A stretch of 64,000 nucleotides of DNA, taken from contig CAIXUZ010000032.1 in the NCBI GenBank assembly GCA_903922735.1, positions 1 through 64,000 on the forward strand, read 5' to 3'. Origin of the DNA: an uncultured Verrucomicrobia subdivision 3 bacterium. GTDB taxonomy: Bacteria > Verrucomicrobiota > Verrucomicrobiia > Limisphaerales > UBA11358. A program made the translations under genes and the position numbers. This document shows, in pieces, positions 7,684-15,052 of this stretch. Position 1 is the stretch's first letter, and each line of letters starts with the position of its first letter. Under the pieces are notes generated by a model. It had not been told where the DNA came from. It made no database searches and saw nothing but the letters and a program-made list of their open reading frames with translations.

Positions 7684-7790
7684 TAGGGTCCTTTCATTGT
7701 GCGCAGCACCCAATTTTGAATCCGTGTTCATCTGTGTTCGTCCGTGGTTTTGATTTCAGGTCCCAGGTTTCAGCGTTTCAGCTTTTCCCC

Positions 7791-7937
7791 CTAGTTCAGA
7801 TGGGGATTTTGCGCTTCCATCAGCCGGCGAAAGCGCCGTTGTTTCTGGCGCAGGCAATGCGCCCGCCCTTGGCGATTCGTCCAGTGGAACACTTTGCCCA
7901 GCGCCTTGAACCACATCGCGTCAATTTTATGAATCAT
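7791..7937 (-). CDS. small basic hypothetical protein
   Basis: A 48-residue basic reading frame (MIHKIDAMWFKALGKVFHW and following, rich in R, Q and H). It lies in the same direction as the surrounding phage genes, and the upstream extension is repeat DNA. The composition suggests a nucleic-acid-binding peptide or simply a small phage gene. Little else can be said. Confidence 0.35.
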   Translation of the reverse strand: MIHKIDAMWFKALGKVFHWTNRQGRAHCLRQKQRRFRRLMEAQNPHLN

Positions 7938-7955
7938 ATATCTCCGTTCGTGTTT

Positions 7956-8008
7956 CCCCCCTCTCCGCGTTCGCTTCCGAAGCGAATGGGGAGAGGGACG
8001 GGGTGAGG
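7956..8008 (+). repeat. CCCTCTCC hairpin repeat, copy 4
   Basis: CCCCCTCTCC, an inner TTCGCTTC/GAAGCGAA stem, GGGGAGAGGG and the ACGGGGTGAGG tail. It lies between the small basic gene and the ParB-like gene. The heptad-like TTCCGCTTTT sequence that follows (8019-8045) forms the ParB C-terminal codons. Confidence 0.85.
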
Positions 8009-8014
8009 TGTGTT

Positions 8015-9025
8015 TCATTTCCGCTTTTCGCTTTCCGCTTTTGCCTTTTCACGAAAAGCCTTGTCCTCGCGCGTCACGCAGGCGTTCCAGCGATGTTCAG
8101 AAATCAAACCCCGGCCCCGGCACAGGGTGCATTGATCGGGGAGCTGGCCCTGGCACGTCGGGCACACGGCGAACGGCTTCGCCGTCTTGATGGCCGTCCA
8201 TGCCTGATCCAGATGTGAAAGCGCGGACGAAAAGTTGACCTCGGTGAACAGCTTGTCCTTGGCCTCTTGCGCGGTGCGGAGCGCACCTTTGACGCGGCTG
8301 AGCGTCGTCAGCATTTCCTGGGCTTCATCCATCCGCTGCCAGAGCGGAATCAAATGCGTCGGGATCGGCCAACCGGTCCCATCCACCACCGGCGCCGGCG
8401 GCGGCGGCAGTGTGGCGGCAGGCATCTTGCCTGCCGTAGAGCCGGACATCCTGTCCGGCGGAACTTGCGTCCTATCAGTCTCATCCGTCCTATCCGTCGA
8501 ACGTGGCCGCATGGGAACGGGCGGCAAACGGCGTTCTTTTCCGTCAACGCCGATACGCTTCTTGGAAACTTCAACCTGTGCACCGTGCATAGGTTGAGGG
8601 GCGGCTTCTTTACGGATTTCAAAGACAAATCGCAGTGACACAGCGCAGATTTCAGCCAATGCTTCATTGCTGAAATTGCCGAATGCCTTTAGCGCCATCC
8701 CGACCGCGTGCCGCTTGTCGGCATTGGTCCGGCGCAGGCCATGATTCGCGTTGCAGCCCAGGGCGAACTTCAGCGCATCCAATTTGCCGCCCTTGCGGAC
8801 ATCACATTCGATCTGCGTCGCGCCCGTGCGCAACGCCGCATGAATGCGATGAAAACCATCGGCGGCGATATACAGGCTGCCGTCGTGGAACACGATGACC
8901 GGCGGGAACTTCGCGCCGTCGGCCAATGCCTCGGCGTAGTCCGTCACCGTCGCTTCATTCAGGCCCGCCCGCACTTGCGTGCCGGCGTCCGTCACAATTT
9001 CGGAAAGTTTGATTTTTTTTGTCAT
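8015..9025 (-). CDS. ParB-like nuclease-domain protein with C-terminal zinc finger
   Basis: A 336-residue protein. Residues 1-130 form a ParB/Spo0J-like domain (IKLSEIVTDAGTQVRAGLN, ADGFHRIHAALR) with an HTH-like NEALAEICAVSLRFVFEIRK region. The C-terminal part has a DnaJ-type double CxxC finger (CPTCQ, CTLCRGRG). The proline-rich middle contains two mini-palindromes in frame (8417-8459), and the last residues (AKAESEKRK) come from a heptad array. ParB-like proteins bind or cut DNA in many phages. The role here, in partition, regulation or recombination, cannot be told from sequence. Confidence 0.8.
   Translation of the reverse strand: MTKKIKLSEIVTDAGTQVRAGLNEATVTDYAEALADGAKFPPVIVFHDGSLYIAADGFHRIHAALRTGATQIECDVRKGGKLDALKFALGCNANHGLRRTNADKRHAVGMALKAFGNFSNEALAEICAVSLRFVFEIRKEAAPQPMHGAQVEVSKKRIGVDGKERRLPPVPMRPRSTDRTDETDRTQVPPDRMSGSTAGKMPAATLPPPPAPVVDGTGWPIPTHLIPLWQRMDEAQEMLTTLSRVKGALRTAQEAKDKLFTEVNFSSALSHLDQAWTAIKTAKPFAVCPTCQGQLPDQCTLCRGRGLISEHRWNACVTREDKAFREKAKAESEKRK
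8417..8459. repeat. two 8-3-8 mini-palindromes in ParB-like gene
   Basis: GGCAGGCA-tct-TGCCTGCC (8417-8435) and GCCGGACA-tcc-TGTCCGGC (8441-8459) are perfect palindromes with 3-nt loops. They lie in frame in the linker of the ParB-like protein. They have the same architecture as the four palindromes in terS. Confidence 0.85.
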
Positions 9026-9095
9026 GTGAAAATTGCGCCTTAGTTACCCCGGCGCGGTGAATTGTTTGTTTGATAAGTGGCAGGTGCGGCTCGCA

Positions 9096-9818
9096 CTACA
9101 TGGGCAACTCATCCTTTTCGAATTCGGCTTTGAGCCGTCCCCATTCGTGCAATTTGAGGTCCGTGTTGGATTTGTTGGGAAACAACTTGGCGATCGTGTC
9201 GAACCAGATTTTCTCGATGGCCGCGCCATCCTTGCCGGGATTGTTTTCGTTCAACGCCGCCCACGCCTCCTCCATCGTGGATGGTGATGCCACCATGGGC
9301 GGTTTAGTCACCGGCGGTGTGGTAGGCACAGGCCGCGCCACCGGTGGAGCCGATTTGCCCGCGGTCGCTGACGATCCAGCTAGCGCGCGGAACTTCCCGC
9401 CATATTTCGCCATCACCGATTCGCGATTCGCCGCTACGGGCGTCTTCATGCCGCCGCCCAGCGGATTGAGCCATTGGCTTTTGAAATATAGCCCGCCCTT
9501 GTCGCCGGTCTCGGGACCGCCCACGATTTCAAACTCGACGGAGCGCAGGGCTCCATCGTCGAGTGAGTTTTCCATCAGCCAGAACGGATCCTCGCCATTC
9601 CAGCCGAACACCGCCTTCAGCGTGTCGACAGTTTTGGTCAGAATCGTCCCGTCGGCCTTGACGAGCACCATCGTATGTTTGAAGGTAAAACCTTCATTGG
9701 CAGGCGGTGCCACCACCACGCACGGCACCGAGCCGCAAAGTGACCCGGTGGAGGCTTCATAAATGACCAACTGGCCATTGAGTTTGCAGACGAATTTTCC
9801 TTCGTTAGGTATTTCCAT
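9096..9818 (-). CDS. phage hypothetical protein, possibly ssDNA-binding
   Basis: A 240-residue protein between ERF and the ParB-like gene. The N-terminal 125 residues look beta-rich (FVCKLNGQLVIYEAS, RSVEFEIVGG, GLYFKSQWLNPLGGG) and resemble small phage proteins that handle single-stranded DNA. A proline-rich linker (PPVARPVPTTPPVTKPPM) precedes a helical C-terminus (EEAWAALNENN...WFDTIAKLF) and an acidic end, EKDELPM, a layout similar to SSB tails. Neighbouring an ERF annealing protein supports such a role, but this is inference. Confidence 0.45.
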   Translation of the reverse strand: MEIPNEGKFVCKLNGQLVIYEASTGSLCGSVPCVVVAPPANEGFTFKHTMVLVKADGTILTKTVDTLKAVFGWNGEDPFWLMENSLDDGALRSVEFEIVGGPETGDKGGLYFKSQWLNPLGGGMKTPVAANRESVMAKYGGKFRALAGSSATAGKSAPPVARPVPTTPPVTKPPMVASPSTMEEAWAALNENNPGKDGAAIEKIWFDTIAKLFPNKSNTDLKLHEWGRLKAEFEKDELPM

Positions 9819-9838
9819 ATATGTTGTGTGTTTGTTGT

Positions 9839-10438
9839 TTACTTGCGTTGTGTCGGCGGCGGCGGAAGTGCTACCGCTGACTTGGATTGAAAAGCTTTAA
9901 GGCCGGGTGCGTTGCTGCCTTTTGATAACGGCATATTGGCCGGTGGCACTGCCACCCCATCCGAGTCCTCGTCGGAATACATGCCCAGGATCGAAGCCCA
10001 GGAATAACGGCGCAGATACGTCAGCGTGCTACCGGCGGATTGCACCCGCGATTTCCCTTTCTCCTCCGTAAGCGGAATCAAAATGCGCTCGGCGACGAAC
10101 TCGCCTGATTCATGCGTGAGAACGGATTCAATGCCGATGTAATCCACGGTGGGGCGAGTGTCCCCGCGAGCCGTGCTTACTTTCTCCCTCTCCACCTCGA
10201 TCGGGGAGAGGGCAGGGGTGAGGTGTCGAACGTCGTCTCCATAGCCCCCGATCGGAAACTGAATCAGGCTCAGATTATGTTTCGCCAGAATCGGCCGGCT
10301 CGACTGGATCACCGCACCGAGCGACGCGTATTTCGATTTGAGAAACGGATTCGTCGCGTCAAAAACCGCGACCGGCATTTCCGCCTGCGCCTTCGCCAGC
10401 GCGGCGGCCAGATGTGTGATGGATTCAGAGCGTGTCAT
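9839..10438 (-). CDS. erf: ERF-family single-strand annealing recombinase
   Basis: Phage recombinase that anneals complementary single strands. The N-terminus (LAAALAKAQAEMPVAVFDAT, NPFLKSKYASLGAVI) and the GSTLTYLRRYSWASILGM block near residue 140 are typical of ERF proteins. I start at the ATG at 10438, because the upstream frame is repeat DNA. Between the two conserved blocks two repeats are inserted in frame: a CCCTCTCC hairpin (encoding HLTPALSPIEVERE) and a GGGGCGAG/CCCCGCGAG element. The domain core seems otherwise intact. Confidence 0.85.
   Translation of the reverse strand: MTRSESITHLAAALAKAQAEMPVAVFDATNPFLKSKYASLGAVIQSSRPILAKHNLSLIQFPIGGYGDDVRHLTPALSPIEVEREKVSTARGDTRPTVDYIGIESVLTHESGEFVAERILIPLTEEKGKSRVQSAGSTLTYLRRYSWASILGMYSDEDSDGVAVPPANMPLSKGSNAPGLKAFQSKSAVALPPPPTQRK
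10151..10223. repeat. two repeats inserted side by side in erf
   Basis: GGGGCGAGTGTCCCCGCGAG (10151 onward, also at about 16929) lies next to CCCTCTCC hairpin copy 5 (10184-10223, CAGGGGTGAGG tail). Together they add about 25 codons to erf without a frameshift. Confidence 0.8.
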
Positions 10439-10452
10439 AATTTTACTTTTTT

Positions 10453-10498
10453 CTCCCTCTCCGGCCCGCAGAGCAGGAGGGAGAGGGCCGGGGTGAGG
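10453..10498 (+). repeat. CCCTCTCC hairpin repeat, copy 6
   Basis: This copy lies in the erf leader, between the exonuclease stop and the erf start. Its stem and the CCGGGGTGAGG tail are nearly identical to copy 3. It is followed by a GTTCGTGTGTTTCGTGGTT sequence (10519-10541), whose variants recur at 7724, 11218 and, inverted, at 53707, 55830 and 59290. Confidence 0.85.
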
Positions 10499-10538
10499 TG
10501 GGGTTGATTTACTTTCGTGTGGTTCGTGTGTTTCGTGG

Positions 10539-11177
10539 TTAAAAACAGTTACACATGCGCGCGATCTCGATTTCGATTTCCACATCGCGCCGGTTGTAAG
10601 CGATGGCCCCGTCACGATCCGCGCGCCAGAGCATCGGAAAATCGCCGCCATGACCGAGCTTCGGCGGCAACCCGAACACACGGGCCACGTCGTCCACACC
10701 GTTGCCGTCGAAGGATTTTCCGAAGGAGAGAATTTCGAGGGTGTCGAAAATGTTGTCGTGCCACTGCGGCCGGCCGCGCCAGAACGTGAGAACATTGCGC
10801 GGAATCTTGAGGCCATGAACCCGGGCGCGATTCACCAGCATCGGCAGGTCAAAAGATTTGACGTTGTGCCCGCCGACCACCACGCCTTCGCCCAGCGAAT
10901 CGCCAAGAATATCCAGAAATTCCGCGAGCAACTCTTTCTCGGTGTCGGCGGTGAACGACAGAATTTCCGTCTCGTCGCCCGCGCCGATCAGCACCACCTC
11001 GGCGGTCTTCCAGTTCAGCGCCGCGTCGGCCAGGTAATCCGCGCGCTTCTTGGCGATGCTCGCCGCGATCTTGTCGGGATCCTTGAGATTGGCGGCCGCG
11101 GTGAATTCCGGCGCGAGCGCGAGCAGCTTCGCTTCATCCTGCGGAACGGTCTCGATGTCGAATACAATGTGTTTCAT
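10539..11177 (-). CDS. DEDD-type 3'-5' exonuclease (PolB-like)
   Basis: A 212-residue DnaQ-superfamily exonuclease. The first catalytic motif is HIVFDIETVP (D7, E9), the second GGHNVKSFDLPMLVNRA, and the third YNRRDVEIEIEI near the C-terminus. The Y-x-x-x-D form of the last motif marks a DEDDy enzyme. It resembles the predicted PolB-like 3'-5' exonucleases found in bacteria and phages, and as first enzyme of the recombination module it probably resects or proofreads DNA ends. A gap of about 100 bp with repeat sequence separates it from the upstream HTH gene. Confidence 0.85.
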   Translation of the reverse strand: MKHIVFDIETVPQDEAKLLALAPEFTAAANLKDPDKIAASIAKKRADYLADAALNWKTAEVVLIGAGDETEILSFTADTEKELLAEFLDILGDSLGEGVVVGGHNVKSFDLPMLVNRARVHGLKIPRNVLTFWRGRPQWHDNIFDTLEILSFGKSFDGNGVDDVARVFGLPPKLGHGGDFPMLWRADRDGAIAYNRRDVEIEIEIARMCNCF

Positions 11178-11280
11178 GATTTTTTCTGTAGCGTGCGGCC
11201 TGTGGCCGCATTTTTTGTTTCGTGTATTTGGTGTATTTCGTGGTTAAAAATCGGTGCCCGTCCGGAAGGACTTTCAGGTC

Positions 11281-11589
11281 TCAGGTTTTTTTTAAGAATT
11301 CCTCCACGTCCGAGCGCAGGTAACGCACTGTCCGATCAATCTTCACCTTCCGGATGTCGCCGCGTTTGGCCATGCGATCCACCTTTGAAACCGAAACCTG
11401 CAAAAGCCCGGCGACTTCTTCCCGCCTGAGGCAGGCAGGCAGGGGAGTTGGCTGGGAAGAACCGGCGATGATTGCGACCGAAGCCGCTGGCGGACCTCCG
11501 ACTTCTGACCTCTGGCTTCCGGCCTCTGCCCGATGGCCCGTGCGGCACGCACTTTCAGCGGTCTGTTTTTTTTGATTTATCGTGCCCAT
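11281..11589 (-). CDS. MerR/excisionase-type HTH protein
   Basis: A 102-residue protein. Residues 50-100 form an HTH_17-type winged domain (LRREEVAGLLQVSVSKVDRM, then RYLRSDVEEFLKKT). Such proteins act as excisionases or as small regulators. The N-terminal 45 residues (AGSQRSEVGGPPA) are encoded largely by the heptad array at 11491-11528, so the functional protein may be shorter. It is the first gene of the minus-strand phage module, and a 24-bp palindrome lies 55 bp upstream, a plausible operator. Confidence 0.75.
   Translation of the reverse strand: MGTINQKKQTAESACRTGHRAEAGSQRSEVGGPPAASVAIIAGSSQPTPLPACLRREEVAGLLQVSVSKVDRMAKRGDIRKVKIDRTVRYLRSDVEEFLKKT
11491..11528. repeat. heptanucleotide array in HTH gene
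   Basis: Exact 7-bp units CGGACCT, CCGACTT, CTGACCT, CTGGCTT, CCGGCCT and CTGCCCG, in frame at the N-terminal end of the HTH gene. A CCCGTGCGGCACGCACT element follows (11537-11553, repeated at about 17105-17121). Confidence 0.85.
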
Positions 11590-11643
11590 TTCAGGTTTCG
11601 CTTTACAAAGACCTGGAAAATTGCGGTTTTAGGGCATAAATAG

Positions 11644-11667
11644 GGGGTTAGCGCATGCGCTAACCCC
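11644..11667. promoter_or_regulatory. 24-bp perfect palindrome
   Basis: The half-site GGGGTTAGCGCA at 11644-11655 is followed directly by its reverse complement (11656-11667), with no spacer. It lies between the HTH gene (minus) and blaI (plus), upstream of the phage module. It could be a repressor operator or a recombination or replication site. The rest of 11590-11897 is AT-rich promoter-like DNA with no other feature I recognise. Confidence 0.6.
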
Positions 11668-11897
11668 TGTGGGAAAATGAATTGCAATTATTTCAGACAA
11701 TTGCGGATATTTTTGCGAAAACGATAAAGATAAGGGTTTTTGAAGAAACCAACTTTAAAAACGAAAAAAACGCCCGTCCTTATTACGGTTCGTCGCGATT
11801 GATAACAATGAGTCGAACGCGGGCAGAGTATAGCCGTCCCCAGCACTGTATTGGCCAAACGGCAAGGCGGATTCGCAAATCCTCTTCACTATATGGA

Positions 11898-11916
11898 TGT
11901 GTGAATTGTTCACATA
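11898..11916 (+). promoter_or_regulatory. BlaI-type operator 1
   Basis: TGTGTGAATTGTTCACATA contains the palindrome TGTGAA-TTG-TTCACA. It lies upstream of the blaI-like gene. A TTGACA (11923-11928) between the two operators may be a -35 element. Confidence 0.7.
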
Positions 11917-11940
11917 TTAGCATTGACAATCTTCGAACAA

Positions 11941-11959
11941 TGTGTGAACTACTCACATA
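11941..11959 (+). promoter_or_regulatory. BlaI-type operator 2
   Basis: TGTGTGAACTACTCACATA is the same 19-bp layout as operator 1, 43 bp downstream centre to centre (about four helical turns). It ends 5 bp before the chosen blaI start, so bound repressor would block initiation. Confidence 0.7.
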
Positions 11960-11964
11960 TTCCA

Positions 11965-12348
11965 ATGAACTCCATGAATCAAAACGAGCTGGAGGCGCTC
12001 CGCATCCTCTGGGAACGGGGCGAATCGAAGCCGGCGGAAATTCAGTCGCATTTCTCATGGCCGATTGAAAACGCCACCCTGCGTTCGGTCCTGGTCAATC
12101 TGGTTAGGAAGCGGCACATTGGCCGACGGTTGCAGGGAAAGGCCTTTTTCTATGCGGCCCGGGTTCCCAAGGCGACTATGCTCCAAACCGCGATGCAAAC
12201 ACTGGCGCGGGTTTTTGCGGGCGGGTCACCACAGGAACTGGTTGTTCAATTGATGGAAACTTCCGACATCAAAGCGGCGGACCTCAAACTCATCCGCCAG
12301 ACCGCCGCCGCGACACCAACGAAAAAGCATAAAGGGAAATCAAAATGA
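11965..12348 (+). CDS. BlaI/MecI-family repressor
   Basis: Winged-helix repressor of the BlaI/MecI/CopY family, which dimerises on palindromic operators and is inactivated by proteolysis after its M56 partner senses a signal. The family pattern is visible in NELEALRILWERGESKPAEI, NATLRSVLVNLVRKRHIGRR and KAFFYAARVPK. I chose the ATG at 11965 because a TTG at 11923 would place operator 2 inside the gene. The gene overlaps the M56 gene by 4 bp (ATGA). Two operators in its own promoter indicate autoregulation. Confidence 0.9.
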   Translation: MNSMNQNELEALRILWERGESKPAEIQSHFSWPIENATLRSVLVNLVRKRHIGRRLQGKAFFYAARVPKATMLQTAMQTLARVFAGGSPQELVVQLMETSDIKAADLKLIRQTAAATPTKKHKGKSK

Positions 12349-14879
12349 ATCTGCCTCTCTTCCTTGTCTCGCCGGGAACGGCTCTCCTGTTCAAATGGAC
12401 TTGCCTGCTCGCACTGGGCTGGGTGGTCCAGGGAATATTACGACACCGCCATGCCCGCTGGCGGCTGATTCTCTGGCGGGGAATTCTATGCCTCGGTCTG
12501 GCCCTGCCATTATTGCATTTTGTTCAATTTCCCGGCCTGAAGATTCCAGTCACCATTGAATCTGCGGAGGCAGCCGAGTTTCTCGGCTCATCTGCATCTG
12601 CCACCGCTGTTACTCCAACCCGGTCTGGCACATTACCGGTGGCGCAACCGGCGCGCACATCGTCGGCAACCAGCCTGGTTTCCAGCGTTTCCAACCCTCC
12701 GCCATCAGCGGTATCTGCCAAGCGAATCTCGTGGGGAGGCTTGCTCATCGTAATTTGGGCATTGGGCTGTCTCGCCGCGGCGCTCCGCCTTTTCAGATTG
12801 CAACGTCAGCTTTCGCTTCTGCAAAAATCCTGCCGCCCGGCTCCCGACCTTCGACGACTGGCACAACGAATACAGAACCGGCTTGATGTGCGGCGGGAAA
12901 TCGACGTTCGGATCTCCGATACGGCCACTTCTCCGTTCGTTTGCGGCTTGTTGAAACCAGTGATCACCCTGCCGCAACCGCTGGTAGATCAGCTTTCGCC
13001 GGCAGAAATGTCCGCATTGCTGAGCCATGAAATCGCGCACTTGCGCGGGCATGATTTGTTCTGGTCGGTCGCCTGGCGATGGATGAAGGCGATTTGCTGG
13101 TTTCATCCCTTGGTGTGGCCGGTGCCCACTGCTCACAGCCTCGCGTGTGAACAGGAAGCCGACCGCATCGCCTCCGGACAATTGGAGGATGAGGATTCCT
13201 ATTCCCGGTTGCTGGCGCGGCTCGCGTTGCGGATGCTGTCGCTGCCGGCCGTGGAGACAAAACTGACTTTGAATGGCAGTTCTCAGATTACACGCCGGTT
13301 GAATCATCTCGCACAAAAAGGAATAAGCGCTTGGAACTGGAAGCATACGGCGGCGGGATTTGGCTTGGTGGGATTGCTTTTCCTGATGACCGCCGGTTGT
13401 AATTTTTCATCTTACAGTCCTGACGCTTCGAACGATCCGGCTAATGTAAAATTCAAGGAAGTGGCGGTGGTGATTCAAGACGACGCTGGCAAGCCAATCG
13501 TAGGGGCTACGGTTTCGCCCGAAGGTTTCCGGGTCAAGGGGAGTCACGGAGCCAGTGCCTATGTCTGGAACAAGAAGTTGTTCGGCGAGCCGGTGGCCGC
13601 CGTGACCGGCCCCGATGGCAAAGCCATGGTAAAATATCCCGTGATGGGCATCCCGGAGGAAAAGGAGCTTACGGGAGCACTCTTCTTCTCCGTCACCCAT
13701 CCCGAATACGCGACTGCCCGCGTGCAGACCTATTACGTAGACCGTTCCGAAACCCCTATCCAATTGACCCGGGGCATCCATCTGGAAGTTTCGGCATTTA
13801 TCGGCAATACCGATCAGCCGGTGACCGATCTTGTCCCCTATTTGAACGAAGAAGGACTGATCCACACGAACGACTGGCAGAAATTAGCGAATGGGGCGCT
13901 TGCGTTCCACAAGATGTCCCTGGGCGGACATATTCTCCAGCTCATGGGACGACTGCCCTCGGGTGAAATTGTTTACAGCCAAGACACCGCCTTTATCGTC
14001 GAAAAGGGAAAGGAATTTTCCAATCAGACCAATTCAAACAATTCTGACGGTGTTATTATCTTTGGCAATCAGCCTGGCAAGGTAATACGCATCCGTTTGA
14101 ATATGCAGCCTGGCATCCGGTTGGAAGGGCGTCTGGACGACCATGTGGCGCGCCCGGTTCGGAACGGCCGTGTCTTGATCAGTGTGCGGCCAAAGGAATT
14201 TCCCGCTTGGACCAACTGGTCGGAGGTCGACGACAGCTTTAAAAAATTCCCTAACGTCACATTTTGGAAAAGTTACCGTCCAATTGCCGAAGACGGGACC
14301 TTTGTCTTTGAATCCATCCCGCCCGGCGGCTTGGATGTGATTGTGCATGGCGACGGGTTCGTCTCGCAAAACGGGGGTGAGTTTACACAGAGTAACGGTT
14401 CCAAATTGGAGAAAGTTTCTGGTTTTGCCCTGCCTCAGGCTTTTTCCCTCGTGGCCCCGACCACAAAAATTGAAATTGTGACCGAACCCACCGCCACTTT
14501 GGAAGTGACAGCCAAAACCAAAACGGGAAAACCGGTTGAAGGGGCCACGGTTTATGTCAATCCAAACGTTTTGAGGGTAGGCGGGATCTTTGGAAATATG
14601 TATACGCGACCATCCAGTGAAGCCCCGTTTCGAAAGATGACACCGCTTCCCGATATTCCTTATTCCGCCACCACGGACAAAAATGGCTTCGCCGTGATTC
14701 GGAATATTCCTGCCTCTGACCGGGGAATGGACGCGTTTCACCCCCACTTTCATGTCCCGTTACAGGAACCCAAAGGTTGGCGAGACCGGCATATTCGCTT
14801 CACGTTCGCGCCTGGGGAGACCAACCACTATGACCTCACACTTGAGCCCAAAGGCAAAGATTTTATTGGGAGTCATTGA
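12345..14879 (+). CDS. BlaR1-like M56 metalloprotease with C-terminal beta domains
   Basis: Membrane sensor-protease partner of the BlaI-type repressor. It has N-terminal membrane segments (about 14-33, 41-60, 129-149), then a cytoplasmic M56 zinc protease with SHEIAH (about 227-232) and the downstream ligand region CEQEADRIA (about 268), and another membrane segment ending at LMTAGC (about 336-352). The remaining 490 residues are not a penicillin-binding domain. They look like carboxypeptidase-regulatory-like beta domains (GKPIVGATVSPEGF, GKPVEGATVYVNP). The signal is therefore unlikely to be a classic beta-lactam, and cell-surface sensing is an inference. No effector gene follows immediately. 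Confidence 0.88.
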   Translation: MNLPLFLVSPGTALLFKWTCLLALGWVVQGILRHRHARWRLILWRGILCLGLALPLLHFVQFPGLKIPVTIESAEAAEFLGSSASATAVTPTRSGTLPVAQPARTSSATSLVSSVSNPPPSAVSAKRISWGGLLIVIWALGCLAAALRLFRLQRQLSLLQKSCRPAPDLRRLAQRIQNRLDVRREIDVRISDTATSPFVCGLLKPVITLPQPLVDQLSPAEMSALLSHEIAHLRGHDLFWSVAWRWMKAICWFHPLVWPVPTAHSLACEQEADRIASGQLEDEDSYSRLLARLALRMLSLPAVETKLTLNGSSQITRRLNHLAQKGISAWNWKHTAAGFGLVGLLFLMTAGCNFSSYSPDASNDPANVKFKEVAVVIQDDAGKPIVGATVSPEGFRVKGSHGASAYVWNKKLFGEPVAAVTGPDGKAMVKYPVMGIPEEKELTGALFFSVTHPEYATARVQTYYVDRSETPIQLTRGIHLEVSAFIGNTDQPVTDLVPYLNEEGLIHTNDWQKLANGALAFHKMSLGGHILQLMGRLPSGEIVYSQDTAFIVEKGKEFSNQTNSNNSDGVIIFGNQPGKVIRIRLNMQPGIRLEGRLDDHVARPVRNGRVLISVRPKEFPAWTNWSEVDDSFKKFPNVTFWKSYRPIAEDGTFVFESIPPGGLDVIVHGDGFVSQNGGEFTQSNGSKLEKVSGFALPQAFSLVAPTTKIEIVTEPTATLEVTAKTKTGKPVEGATVYVNPNVLRVGGIFGNMYTRPSSEAPFRKMTPLPDIPYSATTDKNGFAVIRNIPASDRGMDAFHPHFHVPLQEPKGWRDRHIRFTFAPGETNHYDLTLEPKGKDFIGSH

Positions 14880-15052
14880 ATCCCGAACGAGAATTATCTG
14901 GAACGCACCAAAAGCAAGAACATAGGCGCGTGGCCCACGACATCGCCAGGCTGCCTCCAAACAGCGTCAGGAGGACAGGTTCGCGGTTAAATATTCAGGT
15001 CTCAAGTTTCCGCGTTTCAGCTTTAACAGCCCATCTATCAATCGTAAATCTA

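Noticed and set aside
1-11600. Complete functional prophage
   Set aside because: No portal, capsid, tail or lysis genes are in the window, and terL is the last phage gene before unrelated genes.
11590-11897. Left attachment site (partial tRNA-Cys 3' end) inside the island
   Set aside because: I looked for a copy of the GGTTCGATTCC/GAGGCGAGGG segment away from 52426-52500 and saw none, here or elsewhere in the window, but this was by eye only.
12345-14879. Beta-lactam resistance locus
   Set aside because: The M56 protein lacks a penicillin-binding sensor domain, and no beta-lactamase gene is nearby.
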